From contig NZ_FRCR01000003.1 in assembly GCF_900142995.1 (NCBI RefSeq), forward strand, positions 161,102 to 225,101: a stretch of 64,000 nt of DNA, read 5' to 3'. The notes under the pieces are model-generated. The model did no database searches. It saw only the letters and a program-made list of their open reading frames with translations, and was not told the DNA's origin. The stretch is from Caldanaerovirga acetigignens. Its GTDB lineage: Bacteria; Bacillota; Thermosediminibacteria; Thermosediminibacterales; Thermosediminibacteraceae. Position numbers and translations under genes: made by a program. Of the stretch, positions 52,082-59,594 are shown piece after piece (position 1 is the stretch's first letter; each line of letters opens with the position of its first letter).

Positions 52082-53749
52082 ATGAGTAAAAAAGTTTTGA
52101 TAGTGGGAGGAGTTGCCGGCGGAGCTAGCGCTGCGGCAAGACTCCGCAGACTGGATGAGAGCGCTCAAATAATAATATTTGAGCGCGGCGAGTATGTATC
52201 CTTTGCCAACTGCGGCCTACCCTATTACGTTGGGGAAGTAATAGCCGAACGGAAAAAACTCCTGGTGCAGACCCCTGAAAACTTCAAAGCCCGCTTCAAC
52301 ATCGATGTTAGGGTAAACAGCGAGGTCACAAGGATTTTCCCCTATAAAAAGCAGGTGGAAGTAAGGGAAAAAGACGGACGCACATACATCGAAACTTACG
52401 ATTACCTTATTCTGTCCCCCGGCGCTTCGCCGGTTCGTCCCCCAATTCCTGGCATTGAGGCCGAAAATATCTTCACCGTGCGCACCATTCCCGATGTGGA
52501 TAATATTAAGGATTTCATAGAAAAGACAAAGCCCAAGCGGGCCGTCGTCGTCGGAGGCGGTTTTATAGGTCTCGAGATGGCGGAAAACCTCCACGCCAGG
52601 GACATAAAGACTACCATAGTGGAGATGTTGGACCAGGTGCTGGCCCCCCTCGATTTTGAAATGGCCGCCATAGTCCACAGCCACATCAGGGCAGCCGGGG
52701 TGGACCTTGTGCTCAAGGACGGCGTCAAGGCTTTCATCAACGAGAACAACCTCACCAAAGAAGTTGAACTACAAAGTGGAAGGCGTATTCCAGCAGACCT
52801 GGTAATCCTTGCCATAGGCGTAAAACCGGAAGTTAAACTAGCAAAGGAAGCCGGCCTAGAAATAGGCGAGCGCGGCGGAATAAGGGTAAACGAAAAACTC
52901 CAGACATCCGATCCATATATCTTTGCCATAGGTGATGCCATTGAAGTAAAAGATTTAGTAACAGGGCAGTATACGCTGATCCCCTTGGCAGGACCCGCGA
53001 ATAAACAGGGCCGTATAGTCGCAGATATTATAGCCGGTAGGAACTCCAAATATGAAGGCACTCAGGGTACAGCAATAGTTAAGATATTCGACTGCGTAGC
53101 TGCCTCCACCGGTGCCAACGAAAAAATCTTGAAAAAACTGGGAATACCTTATGAGGTTTCTTACACCCACCCAGCATCCCATGCTGCATACTACCCGGGA
53201 CCTGTCCCTATGTCTATAAAGCTCTTATTCAATCCTAAAACCGGCAAGATTTTGGGTGCTCAAATTGTAGGAAAGGACGGAGTAGATAAGCGAATTGACG
53301 TTATAGCTTCTGCAATAAGAAGGGGCGATACGGTATTCGACCTGCAAGAACTGGAGCTCGCTTACGCGCCTCCGTTCTCATCGGCAAAGGACCCTGTAAA
53401 CATGGCCGGATACGTCGCAGGAAATATAATAAATGGCGATATGCCGGTAATCCATTGGCATGAAATAGAAAACCTGGATAGGCAAAATACGCTGTTGGTG
53501 GACGTAAGAACTAAAGCGGAATATGAACTGGGACATATCGAAGGCTCCATCAATATTCCGGTAGACGAGTTAAGGAACCGTCTTGGAGAACTGCCGAAGG
53601 ACAAGGATATAGTTATATACTGCCAGGTCGGCTTGAGGGGTTATATAGCAACCCGAATATTGATGCAAAACGGATACGTCAAAGTCAGGAACCTGAGCGG
53701 TGGTTGGAAAACTTATAAACCGGCCATGGACGAAAAAAAAAAAGGATAG
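52082..53749 (+). CDS. CoA-disulfide reductase / NADH oxidase with rhodanese domain
   Basis: 555 aa. FAD site KVLIVGGVAGGASAAARLRRLD, the single redox Cys of CoADR in YVSFANCGLPYYVG (Cys near 43), NAD site KRAVVVGGGFIGLEMAENL, DPYIFAIGDAIEV. Residues about 460-550 are a rhodanese domain (VDVRTKAEYELGHIEGSINIP, active Cys in IVIYCQVGLRGY). The frame stops just after an 11-A run, while a TusA-DsrE tail continues in the -1 frame. Family enzymes reduce CoA persulfide, polysulfide or CoA disulfide. RBS GGGAGGG. Confidence 0.92.
   Translation: MSKKVLIVGGVAGGASAAARLRRLDESAQIIIFERGEYVSFANCGLPYYVGEVIAERKKLLVQTPENFKARFNIDVRVNSEVTRIFPYKKQVEVREKDGRTYIETYDYLILSPGASPVRPPIPGIEAENIFTVRTIPDVDNIKDFIEKTKPKRAVVVGGGFIGLEMAENLHARDIKTTIVEMLDQVLAPLDFEMAAIVHSHIRAAGVDLVLKDGVKAFINENNLTKEVELQSGRRIPADLVILAIGVKPEVKLAKEAGLEIGERGGIRVNEKLQTSDPYIFAIGDAIEVKDLVTGQYTLIPLAGPANKQGRIVADIIAGRNSKYEGTQGTAIVKIFDCVAASTGANEKILKKLGIPYEVSYTHPASHAAYYPGPVPMSIKLLFNPKTGKILGAQIVGKDGVDKRIDVIASAIRRGDTVFDLQELELAYAPPFSSAKDPVNMAGYVAGNIINGDMPVIHWHEIENLDRQNTLLVDVRTKAEYELGHIEGSINIPVDELRNRLGELPKDKDIVIYCQVGLRGYIATRILMQNGYVKVRNLSGGWKTYKPAMDEKKKG
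53733..53743 (+). other. A11 slippery run at the reductase/TusA frame junction
   Basis: Eleven consecutive A. With 12 A the frame passes GAA AAA AAA AAA AGG ATA GAT into the TusA-DsrE module; with 11 A it stops at TAG 53747-53749. RNA polymerase slippage, a -1 ribosomal shift, a mutation or a sequencing error would all fit. Confidence 0.7.
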
Positions 53750-54585
53750 ATGACAAAGAAAATGAAGTTGCGAAAGAAAACGTAAATCTATCTTCAGAAA
53801 CTAAAGACAAAGAAGATGTTAAAATTAATGACAATATTATTAAGATCGATGCCCGCGGTCTTCAGTGCCCCGGTCCCATTGTCCAGGTTTTTCAGACAAT
53901 GAAAAATTTGGAAGAAAGTTCTATAGTTGAGGTCTCGGCTACAGACCCGGGATTTTTAAACGATATTCGCTCATGGTGCGAAACCACGGGAAACGAACTT
54001 TTGAAAATTGAAAAAACAAAGGATGCGTATATCGCCTATATAAGAAAAGGTGCCAAAAAGGAAGCACAAGACGATTACTCATCATGCTGCACTCCCGAAC
54101 TTACCGAGAAAAGCACAAAAGAAAAGACCATGGTGGTCTTCAGCGGGGATTTGGACAAAGCCATAGCCGCATTTATCATAGCAAACGGAGCTGCATCTAC
54201 TGGAAAACCTGTCACCATGTTTTTCACATTCTGGGGGTTAAATATTCTCAGAAAGGACCAGTATGTACCCGTTAAAAAAGGACTTTTAGACCGCATGTTC
54301 GGTATGATGATGCCGAAGGGAAGCAAAAATCTTCCGCTTTCCAAGATGAACATGCTGGGAATCGGCCCCCGCATGATCAGGATGGTAATGAAGAGGAAAA
54401 ACATTTCATCACTGGAAGAACTAATTGAACAAGCCCGCCGTTTGGGCGTGAGGATGGTCGCCTGTAACATGTCTATGGACGTGATGGGGATAAAGAAGGA
54501 AGAATTGATAGACGGCGTGGAAATAGGCGGGGTAGCCACCTTCCTAAATTCCGCGGAAAAGTCAAATATGACGCTTTTTATATGA
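53743..54585 (+). CDS. TusA-DsrE sulfur-carrier module (out of frame continuation)
   Basis: About 280 codons with no ATG, GTG or TTG before the TusA motif; the first ATG (53899) falls inside TusA. TusA domain: IKIDARGLQCPGPIVQVFQTM with the active CPGP cysteine. From about 54120, a DsrE/DsrF-like DsrE2 domain (MVVFSGDLDKAIAAFIIANGAAS...VTMFFTFWG, RMVACNMSMDVMGIKKEEL with a conserved Cys). In related anaerobes CoADR-rhodanese-TusA-DsrE occurs as one protein of ~820 aa; joining at the A-run gives 834 aa here. Functional only if the frame is bridged. Confidence 0.75.
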   Translation, partial: RIDDKENEVAKENVNLSSETKDKEDVKINDNIIKIDARGLQCPGPIVQVFQTMKNLEESSIVEVSATDPGFLNDIRSWCETTGNELLKIEKTKDAYIAYIRKGAKKEAQDDYSSCCTPELTEKSTKEKTMVVFSGDLDKAIAAFIIANGAASTGKPVTMFFTFWGLNILRKDQYVPVKKGLLDRMFGMMMPKGSKNLPLSKMNMLGIGPRMIRMVMKRKNISSLEELIEQARRLGVRMVACNMSMDVMGIKKEELIDGVEIGGVATFLNSAEKSNMTLFI

Positions 54586-54588
54586 CCT

Positions 54589-54617
54589 TAGGGGCGAGAA
54601 AATCTCGCCCTTTCTCA
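54589..54617 (+). terminator. Rho-independent terminator
   Basis: GGGCGAG-AAAAT-CTCGCCC followed by TTTCT, after the DsrE stop. Confidence 0.8.
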
Positions 54618-54639
54618 AAAGCATTATTTTCTGATTTTA

Positions 54640-54668
54640 TTGACTTATATGTCATTATCTGATATTAT
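54640..54668 (+). promoter_or_regulatory. SigA promoter of the AOR gene
   Basis: TTGACT (54640-54645), 17-nt spacer, TATTAT (54663-54668). Predicted start near 54675. Confidence 0.7.
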
Positions 54669-54680
54669 TTTCTTGAATAA

Positions 54681-54738
54681 CTATTCTGTATAGCCCCGAA
54701 TAGTGCCTGTGAGCCGGGGTTAATGAGTTAAGGAATAG
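54681..54738 (+). promoter_or_regulatory. Structured 5' leader of the AOR mRNA
   Basis: CTATTC (54681-54686) pairs with GAATAG (54733-54738) and AGCCCCG (54692-54698) with CGGGGTT (54715-54721, one G-U). The two stacked helices with an internal loop occupy almost the whole leader and end 2 nt before the purine-rich RBS region. The class is not recognised; a tungsten/molybdenum-cofactor sensor is one idea because of the gene it precedes. Confidence 0.45.
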
Positions 54739-54759
54739 CGGGAAAGGAGAGGTATTGAA

Positions 54760-56610
54760 GTGAAATTAGGAGGTTACAAAAACAAAATCTTAAGGGTTAA
54801 TCTGACCAGCCGCACCTTTTCTGAAGAAGAATTGTCTTACGACCTAATCCACGACTACATAGGCGGACGAGGCTTTGCAATTAAGCTCCTTTACGATGAA
54901 TTAAAACCCGGAATTGACCCTTTAGGCGAGGAAAATAAGCTGGTATTTATTGCTGGTCCTCTAGCCGGTACAAACGCTCAGTCTTTTGGAAGGTGGAAGG
55001 TATTTTTCAAGTCACCGCTGACAGGGACTTATTTCAAATCTTCAGGAGGCGGGCATTTAGCAGCCGAATTGAAATTCGCAGGATTTGACGCGGTAATTAT
55101 AGAGGGTAAGTCCGAAAAACCGGTGTACCTTTGGATAAATGACGGAAAATACGAACTGAGAGATGCAACATATCTATGGGGATTGGACTGCGATGATACC
55201 CATACCTTAATCCGCGAAGAACTCCATGACCCCAACATCCGCATAGCTTGTATCGGACCTGCCGGCGAAAACGGGGTAAAGTTTGCGGGTATTTTCAGTG
55301 ACCGCCGGGCTGCCGGAAGAGGCGGAGGCGGCACGGTAATGGGAGCGAAAAACCTGAAAGCTATTGCGGTTCGCGGAAGACAAAAGGTGGATATCGCAGA
55401 TCCCGAGGGATTTGCAGCGGCGGTAAAAGAACAGATAGCACTTTACAAAGGTAACCCGGCGGCAGAATCCTTCTCCGAAACCGGCACGCAAATAGCCGAA
55501 TTTACTAACCTTCTCGGCATGTTCCCCACTAGGAATTTCCGCGAAGGAGTACTGCCGGGCTGGGAAAAAATCGAAAGCTCAGAATACACAAAGCTGAGGG
55601 TGAGAAAAACTGCCTGTTATAGTTGTATGCTCCACTGCGGAAGCATAACTAAAGTGAATTTCGGAAGATATAAAGGCACCTGGAGCGAAGGTCCGGAATA
55701 CGAAACTATATGGGCTTTTACCGGCTCGATAAACTTACCGGATATCGGACTTACCGTAGCAGCCGATAAATTGTGCGACGATTTGGGACTGGATACCATC
55801 TCCACGGGAAGCGCCATAGGTTTTGCTTATGAACTGTATGAAAAAGGTATAATCACAAAGTCGGACACAGGAGGACTCGAACTGGTCTACGGAAATCAAG
55901 AACCGGTACTGGAACTCATCAGGCAGATTGCTTACCGGGAAGGTTTCGGTGCCATTTTGGCCGACGGCACCCTAGAGGCAGCCCGCCGCATAGGAAAAGA
56001 TGCGGAGAAATATGCTATTCAGGTAAAGGGTCTGGAACTCCCGGCGTACGACCCAAGGGGCGCCAAAGCCCACGGACTCAACCTGCTCACATCGAACATT
56101 GGAGCAGACCACAACACCGGATATTCATCGCAGGAGATATTCGGCGTACCCGTTCCCAAAAAGATTGATAGATTCGCCGTAGAAGGAAAAGGAGAGATAA
56201 CTAAATTCAACCAGGACCTCACGGCATTTCTGGAGACCGGAATTCTGTGCGGCTTCCCACCCTCTATGGGGCTTATAAACGCTGAGGTATACAGCAAATT
56301 AATCTCAACGCTTACAGGCATAAAAGACTTCGCAGACCCGGATTATATGTGGCTAGTAGGAGAACGAATCTATAATTTAGAAAGAATGTTTAACGTAAGG
56401 GAAGGCTTTGATAAAAAGGCCGATTCGTTCCCCGAGAGGCTTAAAACAGAACCCCTCCCCGCAGGACCCGCAGCAGGCCAGATTTTCGAAGAGGCGGCTT
56501 TGCTAGAAGATTACTACAAGGCCCGCGGCTGGGACCTCAACACTGGCATACCTACTCCCGAGAAATTAAAAGCCCTTGGGCTTGAATTTGCCGCAAAATA
56601 CTCCGGGTGA
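54760..56610 (+). CDS. Aldehyde ferredoxin oxidoreductase family (tungsten enzyme)
   Basis: 616 aa. AOR N-terminal domain (LRVNLTSRTFSEEELSYDLIHDYIGGRGFAIKLLYDE), TGTYFKSSGGGHLAAELKFAGFDAVIIEG, GGGGTVMGAKNLKAIAVRG; 4Fe-4S ligands CYSCMLHCG and the distal Cys in LETGILCGFPP; pterin contacts AHGLNLLTSNIGADHN. Oxidises aldehydes to acids with ferredoxin using W-bis-pterin. Within the family it is nearer to the AOR/YdhV group than to FOR by length. GTG start with GGAGAGG. The MoaD-like gene follows by 6 nt. Confidence 0.93.
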   Translation: MKLGGYKNKILRVNLTSRTFSEEELSYDLIHDYIGGRGFAIKLLYDELKPGIDPLGEENKLVFIAGPLAGTNAQSFGRWKVFFKSPLTGTYFKSSGGGHLAAELKFAGFDAVIIEGKSEKPVYLWINDGKYELRDATYLWGLDCDDTHTLIREELHDPNIRIACIGPAGENGVKFAGIFSDRRAAGRGGGGTVMGAKNLKAIAVRGRQKVDIADPEGFAAAVKEQIALYKGNPAAESFSETGTQIAEFTNLLGMFPTRNFREGVLPGWEKIESSEYTKLRVRKTACYSCMLHCGSITKVNFGRYKGTWSEGPEYETIWAFTGSINLPDIGLTVAADKLCDDLGLDTISTGSAIGFAYELYEKGIITKSDTGGLELVYGNQEPVLELIRQIAYREGFGAILADGTLEAARRIGKDAEKYAIQVKGLELPAYDPRGAKAHGLNLLTSNIGADHNTGYSSQEIFGVPVPKKIDRFAVEGKGEITKFNQDLTAFLETGILCGFPPSMGLINAEVYSKLISTLTGIKDFADPDYMWLVGERIYNLERMFNVREGFDKKADSFPERLKTEPLPAGPAAGQIFEEAALLEDYYKARGWDLNTGIPTPEKLKALGLEFAAKYSG

Positions 56611-56616
56611 AATTAA

Positions 56617-56886
56617 ATGGCAAGCATAAAGGTGATTTTCTTCGGGCAGCTCAGGACCTTAACCGGGACGCGAGAAACGACCATTGCATTAGAAGATAAT
56701 TCTGTTCTGTCGCACCTCATTTCTCATCTCGATAAAGAATACAAAGACTTCGAAACCCAAATGAATTCCATCAACGGCCTCAGGATCTTGATAAACGGAC
56801 AGGAATACGAGCTAATCGGAGGTTTAAAGACACCCCTTCACGACGGTGATACGGTTGTATTTCTACCACCTATCTTCGGCGGCTGA
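56617..56886 (+). CDS. MoaD/ThiS ubiquitin-like sulfur carrier
   Basis: 89 aa beta-grasp protein: SIKVIFFGQLRTLTGTRETTIALEDN...LRILINGQEYELIGGLKTPLHDGDTVVFLPPIFGG. The C-terminal Gly-Gly becomes the thiocarboxylate. Pairing with AOR implies it sulfurates the tungstopterin dithiolene; such a W-specific MoaD next to aor genes is known in anaerobes. Confidence 0.92.
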   Translation: MASIKVIFFGQLRTLTGTRETTIALEDNSVLSHLISHLDKEYKDFETQMNSINGLRILINGQEYELIGGLKTPLHDGDTVVFLPPIFGG

Positions 56887-56894
56887 AGATATAA

Positions 56895-56943
56895 ATTATA
56901 AAGGCAAGGCTACTTTTATGTGCCTTGCCTTTTATGTTTTTTC
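56895..56943. terminator. Bidirectional terminator
   Basis: AAAGGCAAGGC-loop-GCCTTGCCTTTTATGTTTTTT: long stem with A-rich and T-rich flanks between convergent genes. Confidence 0.8.
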
Positions 56944-56963
56944 AATAAAATCTTGTATTTGCT

Positions 56964-58151
56964 CTATCCCTTATTCCCTATACTTTGATATACTTTTTCC
57001 GTGATTTCTTCAATCGTTGATTCTGAGGGTACAAACTGGACACGTATGCTTTCAAGAACTTCAAAGCCGCAGCTTTTCAGTACTTCCTCCAACTGAGTCA
57101 CGCTCTGCCCGCCCCACCCGTATGAACCGAAAGCTAAAGCCTTACGGTTCTTGGGCGAAAGTCCCTTCATATATTGCAGGAAGGCAGCTACCGCAGGCAG
57201 CATATTGTTATTGAGCGTAGACGATCCGACGCAAATGTATTTTGCAGTGAGAATATACGTCATGATATCGGAAATATCATTCGTCTTCAAGTCAAACACT
57301 TTCACAGGAATATTTCTCTTGTCAAAAGCTTTAAAGAGTGCGTATGCTATTTTTTCCGTAGAACCCCACATCGAATCGTACACAATTGCAGCCTTATCTT
57401 CAGTTATATTAGAAGACCACTTTTTGTACTCGGAAATTATCCTTTCAATATGCGAGCGCCAGATCACTCCGTGGCTTGGAGCAATAATTTCTACATTAAG
57501 ACCGGATAAAGCTTCAATAGCCTTTTGTACGTTGTTTCCGTAAGGCATCACTATATTCGCGTAATATTTAGCCGCTTCTTCAAGGACAACATCAAGGGGA
57601 ATTTCATCCTCAAACCTTTCATAAGAAGCTAAGTGTTGGCCAAAAGCATCGTTAGAAAACAAAATCTTATCATCTTGCAAGTAGCTTACCATGCTGTCCG
57701 GCCAGTGAACCATAGGTGTATGAATAAATACTAAAGATTTTTCCCCAAGTTGCAAAATATCTCCCGATTTGACCGCCTTAATGTCCCACTCTTCATTTGC
57801 TCCAAAGTGAGCTTTTAAAAACTTTTCACCATTCAAAGATGTTATTATTTTTGCGTTTTTAGCTACATTCATTAATCTTGGAAGGCTTCCCGAATGGTCT
57901 ATTTCCAGATGGTTGCAAATTATGTAGTCTATCTTAGAGGGATCTATTACTTTGGATATTCTCGATATCATCTCATCAAAAAAATGCGATTTTACAGTAT
58001 CTATGAGGGCTATTTTCTTATCAACGACGAGATAAGAGTTGTAAGTGGTTCCCCTGTGGGTGGAATAGCCGTGAAAGTTTCTGACATTCCAGTCGATAGC
58101 CCCTACCCAATAAATGCCTTTCTTCACTTCAACATGTCTCAATTTCATCAT
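56964..58151 (-). CDS. Flavodiiron protein (O2/NO reductase, FprA-like)
   Basis: 395 aa. Metallo-beta-lactamase-like diiron domain with NHLEIDHSGSLPRL (HxExDH), MVHWPDSMVSYL and the distal His in IIAPSHGVIWR; C-terminal flavodoxin domain from about 255 (AAIVYDSMWGSTEKIAYALFKAF, YICVGSSTLNNNMLP, AFGSYGWGGQSV). Reduces O2 or NO to protect anaerobes. No rubredoxin domain attached. Start at one of two adjacent ATGs. Followed upstream by an Fe-S flavoprotein gene in one operon. Confidence 0.95.
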   Translation of the reverse strand: MMKLRHVEVKKGIYWVGAIDWNVRNFHGYSTHRGTTYNSYLVVDKKIALIDTVKSHFFDEMISRISKVIDPSKIDYIICNHLEIDHSGSLPRLMNVAKNAKIITSLNGEKFLKAHFGANEEWDIKAVKSGDILQLGEKSLVFIHTPMVHWPDSMVSYLQDDKILFSNDAFGQHLASYERFEDEIPLDVVLEEAAKYYANIVMPYGNNVQKAIEALSGLNVEIIAPSHGVIWRSHIERIISEYKKWSSNITEDKAAIVYDSMWGSTEKIAYALFKAFDKRNIPVKVFDLKTNDISDIMTYILTAKYICVGSSTLNNNMLPAVAAFLQYMKGLSPKNRKALAFGSYGWGGQSVTQLEEVLKSCGFEVLESIRVQFVPSESTIEEITEKVYQSIGNKG

Positions 58152-58159
58152 CTCCTTTT

Positions 58160-58711
58160 TTACCTTACAAATAATTCACCGGCTTCATAAGCCATCTTTA
58201 GTAAATCCTCTCTTTCGTTGACTGCACCCAAAGGATTGAGGTTATTGCCGCCTATTATGGCTTTTACGTCCATACCTAAGGCACGTTTTAAAAACGACGC
58301 TATTCCTTCCATTACCTTCTTTCCGTCATCTCCTCCTCCCTGGGTATACACTAAGATGCATTTCTTTCCAACTGGAAGCTTTGAACCTTTCCCGACTACT
58401 AGAAACGCATAAAGCCTGTCAAGGAAAATCTTTGTCTGGGCAGTAACATGGCTTATGTATATCGGCGAACCTATTACTACAGCATCTGCTGAAACCAATT
58501 CCCTGTAAATCTCTTGCATATCGTCCTGCTGCATACACCCGTCATTTTGCTTACAGTAATTGCAGCCCTGACATCCTCTAATATTAAGTTCATTCAACTT
58601 GAAGGTTTTAACTTCAGCTCCCTTATCGCTCGCTCCTTTTAATACTCTCTCCACCAAGATTTCGGTATTGCCGCCTTTCCTAGGACTTCCTATAATCCCT
58701 ATGACTTTCAT
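58160..58711 (-). CDS. Iron-sulfur flavoprotein (flavodoxin family, Isf-like)
   Basis: 183 aa. FMN loop GIIGSPRKGGNTEILVERVL, and compact cluster motif RGCQGCNYCKQNDGCMQQDDM (CxxCxxCxxxxxC). GSPIYISHVTAQTKIFLDRLYA is the second FMN loop. Isf proteins shuttle electrons and handle O2/H2O2. 8 nt before the flavodiiron gene, so likely its electron partner. RBS AGGGGGA. Confidence 0.9.
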   Translation of the reverse strand: MKVIGIIGSPRKGGNTEILVERVLKGASDKGAEVKTFKLNELNIRGCQGCNYCKQNDGCMQQDDMQEIYRELVSADAVVIGSPIYISHVTAQTKIFLDRLYAFLVVGKGSKLPVGKKCILVYTQGGGDDGKKVMEGIASFLKRALGMDVKAIIGGNNLNPLGAVNEREDLLKMAYEAGELFVR

Positions 58712-58778
58712 CCTAACATTCCCCCTTTTAAACCCTTTTAATATAAAACTTTATTTATATAAAAAAATAGAAAATTTG

Positions 58779-58790
58779 TGATAAATATCA
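58779..58790. promoter_or_regulatory. Palindromic site between divergent stress genes
   Basis: TGATAAATATCA: perfect TGATA/TATCA arms, embedded in TTGTGATAAATATCAT, which resembles Crp/Fnr/HcpR or Rex half-sites. Lies between the Fe-S flavoprotein (minus) and hemerythrin-like (plus) genes. Confidence 0.4.
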
Positions 58791-58865
58791 TACTCCTATT
58801 GATATCCATCCTGTTATATATAAATTATACAAAGCTTTAAATTTTATTAAAAGGTGGTGTCCAAT

Positions 58866-59266
58866 ATGAATATTTCATCTCTTAGGAGGCAGCATGAAGA
58901 AATTGCAAAAATTTTGGATGAAATTGATAGGTTAGTAAAAAACTTTTCGGAAAAAAAGCGTTTGAACTCTCTTTAATGATCGGAAAGCTTTCCGGGCTGC
59001 TTTCCCTACATCTAAATTCGGAAGATAAATATTTCTATCCGGTTTTATTAAGCCATTATAACCCCGAAATAAGGAAAAAAGCCCTCGAATTTACGAATGA
59101 AACGGGCGACCTTTCGCAAAAATTCGCGAATTTCAAATCAGAATACATGCAAGCCAAAAATATAAAGGAAAACCCCGAAAAATTTATAGAAGATTTTTCA
59201 AAAATTAACACCGCATTACGGCAGAGAATAGAGCGAGAAGAAAAATACCTTTATCCTTTAATATAG
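58866..59266 (+). pseudogene. Hemerythrin-like HHE protein, frameshifted at an A7 run
   Basis: Starts MNISSLRRQHEEIAKILDEIDRL with RBS AAAGGTGG. At GGAAAAAAAGCG (A7, 58951-58957) the frame breaks; one added A gives AFELSLMIGKLSGLLSLHLNSEDKYFYPVLLSHYN and the ending EREEKYLYPLI. Joined product ~134 aa with the HHE ligands (H in RRQHEEI, H/E in LHLNSED, E in EREEKYLYP). Function would be O2/NO binding or sensing. Real mutation, slippage or sequencing error cannot be told apart. Confidence 0.75.
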
Positions 59267-59473
59267 TTTTTTTATAGTTTTTTTCCCCACATTCGAATGC
59301 ACTCTGCCCCACCAAAAACATACATCTAATACACGCAGCAATTCCCAAACCTAATAAACTACATAGAAAGCCGAAGATTAAAATATAAAATTACACGCGA
59401 CAGACGACAGCAGGGACCTATAGCGGCGGCAGATTTGATGAAAGGTTACGAAAGACAAGTAAGATAAAAATAT

Positions 59474-59534
59474 TTTACTTTGTTTTAACCTTTATTTAAT
59501 TCATCGCTAACATATATTTAATTCATAGTTAACA
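59474..59534 (+). promoter_or_regulatory. Six Pho-box-like repeats at 11-bp steps
   Basis: TTTAC (59474), TTAAC (59485), TTAAT (59496), CTAAC (59507), TTAAT (59518), TTAAC (59529): all exactly 11 bp apart. They include a 22-bp tandem repeat (59493-59514 and 59515-59536, two mismatches). Consensus and pitch match the PhoP/PhoB box TT[ACT]A[CT]A-N5. With TATACT at 59544-59549 as -10, the array covers about -80 to -22, where PhoP activators bind. The rest of the gap 59267-59594 is AT-rich with nothing else seen. Confidence 0.65.
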
Positions 59535-59543
59535 TACAAAATT

Positions 59544-59549
59544 TATACT
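59544..59549 (+). promoter_or_regulatory. -10 element of the ABC importer operon
   Basis: TATACT, 9 nt after the last Pho-like box and without a recognisable -35, as expected for an activator-dependent promoter. Confidence 0.5.
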
Positions 59550-59594
59550 ATAGACATAAACCTTTAAAAACTAATTTAACGAGGAGGGGCTTCT

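Noticed and set aside
54681..54738. Classic Moco/Tuco riboswitch
   Set aside because: The element is too short and I do not see the conserved blocks; kept only as an unclassified structured leader.
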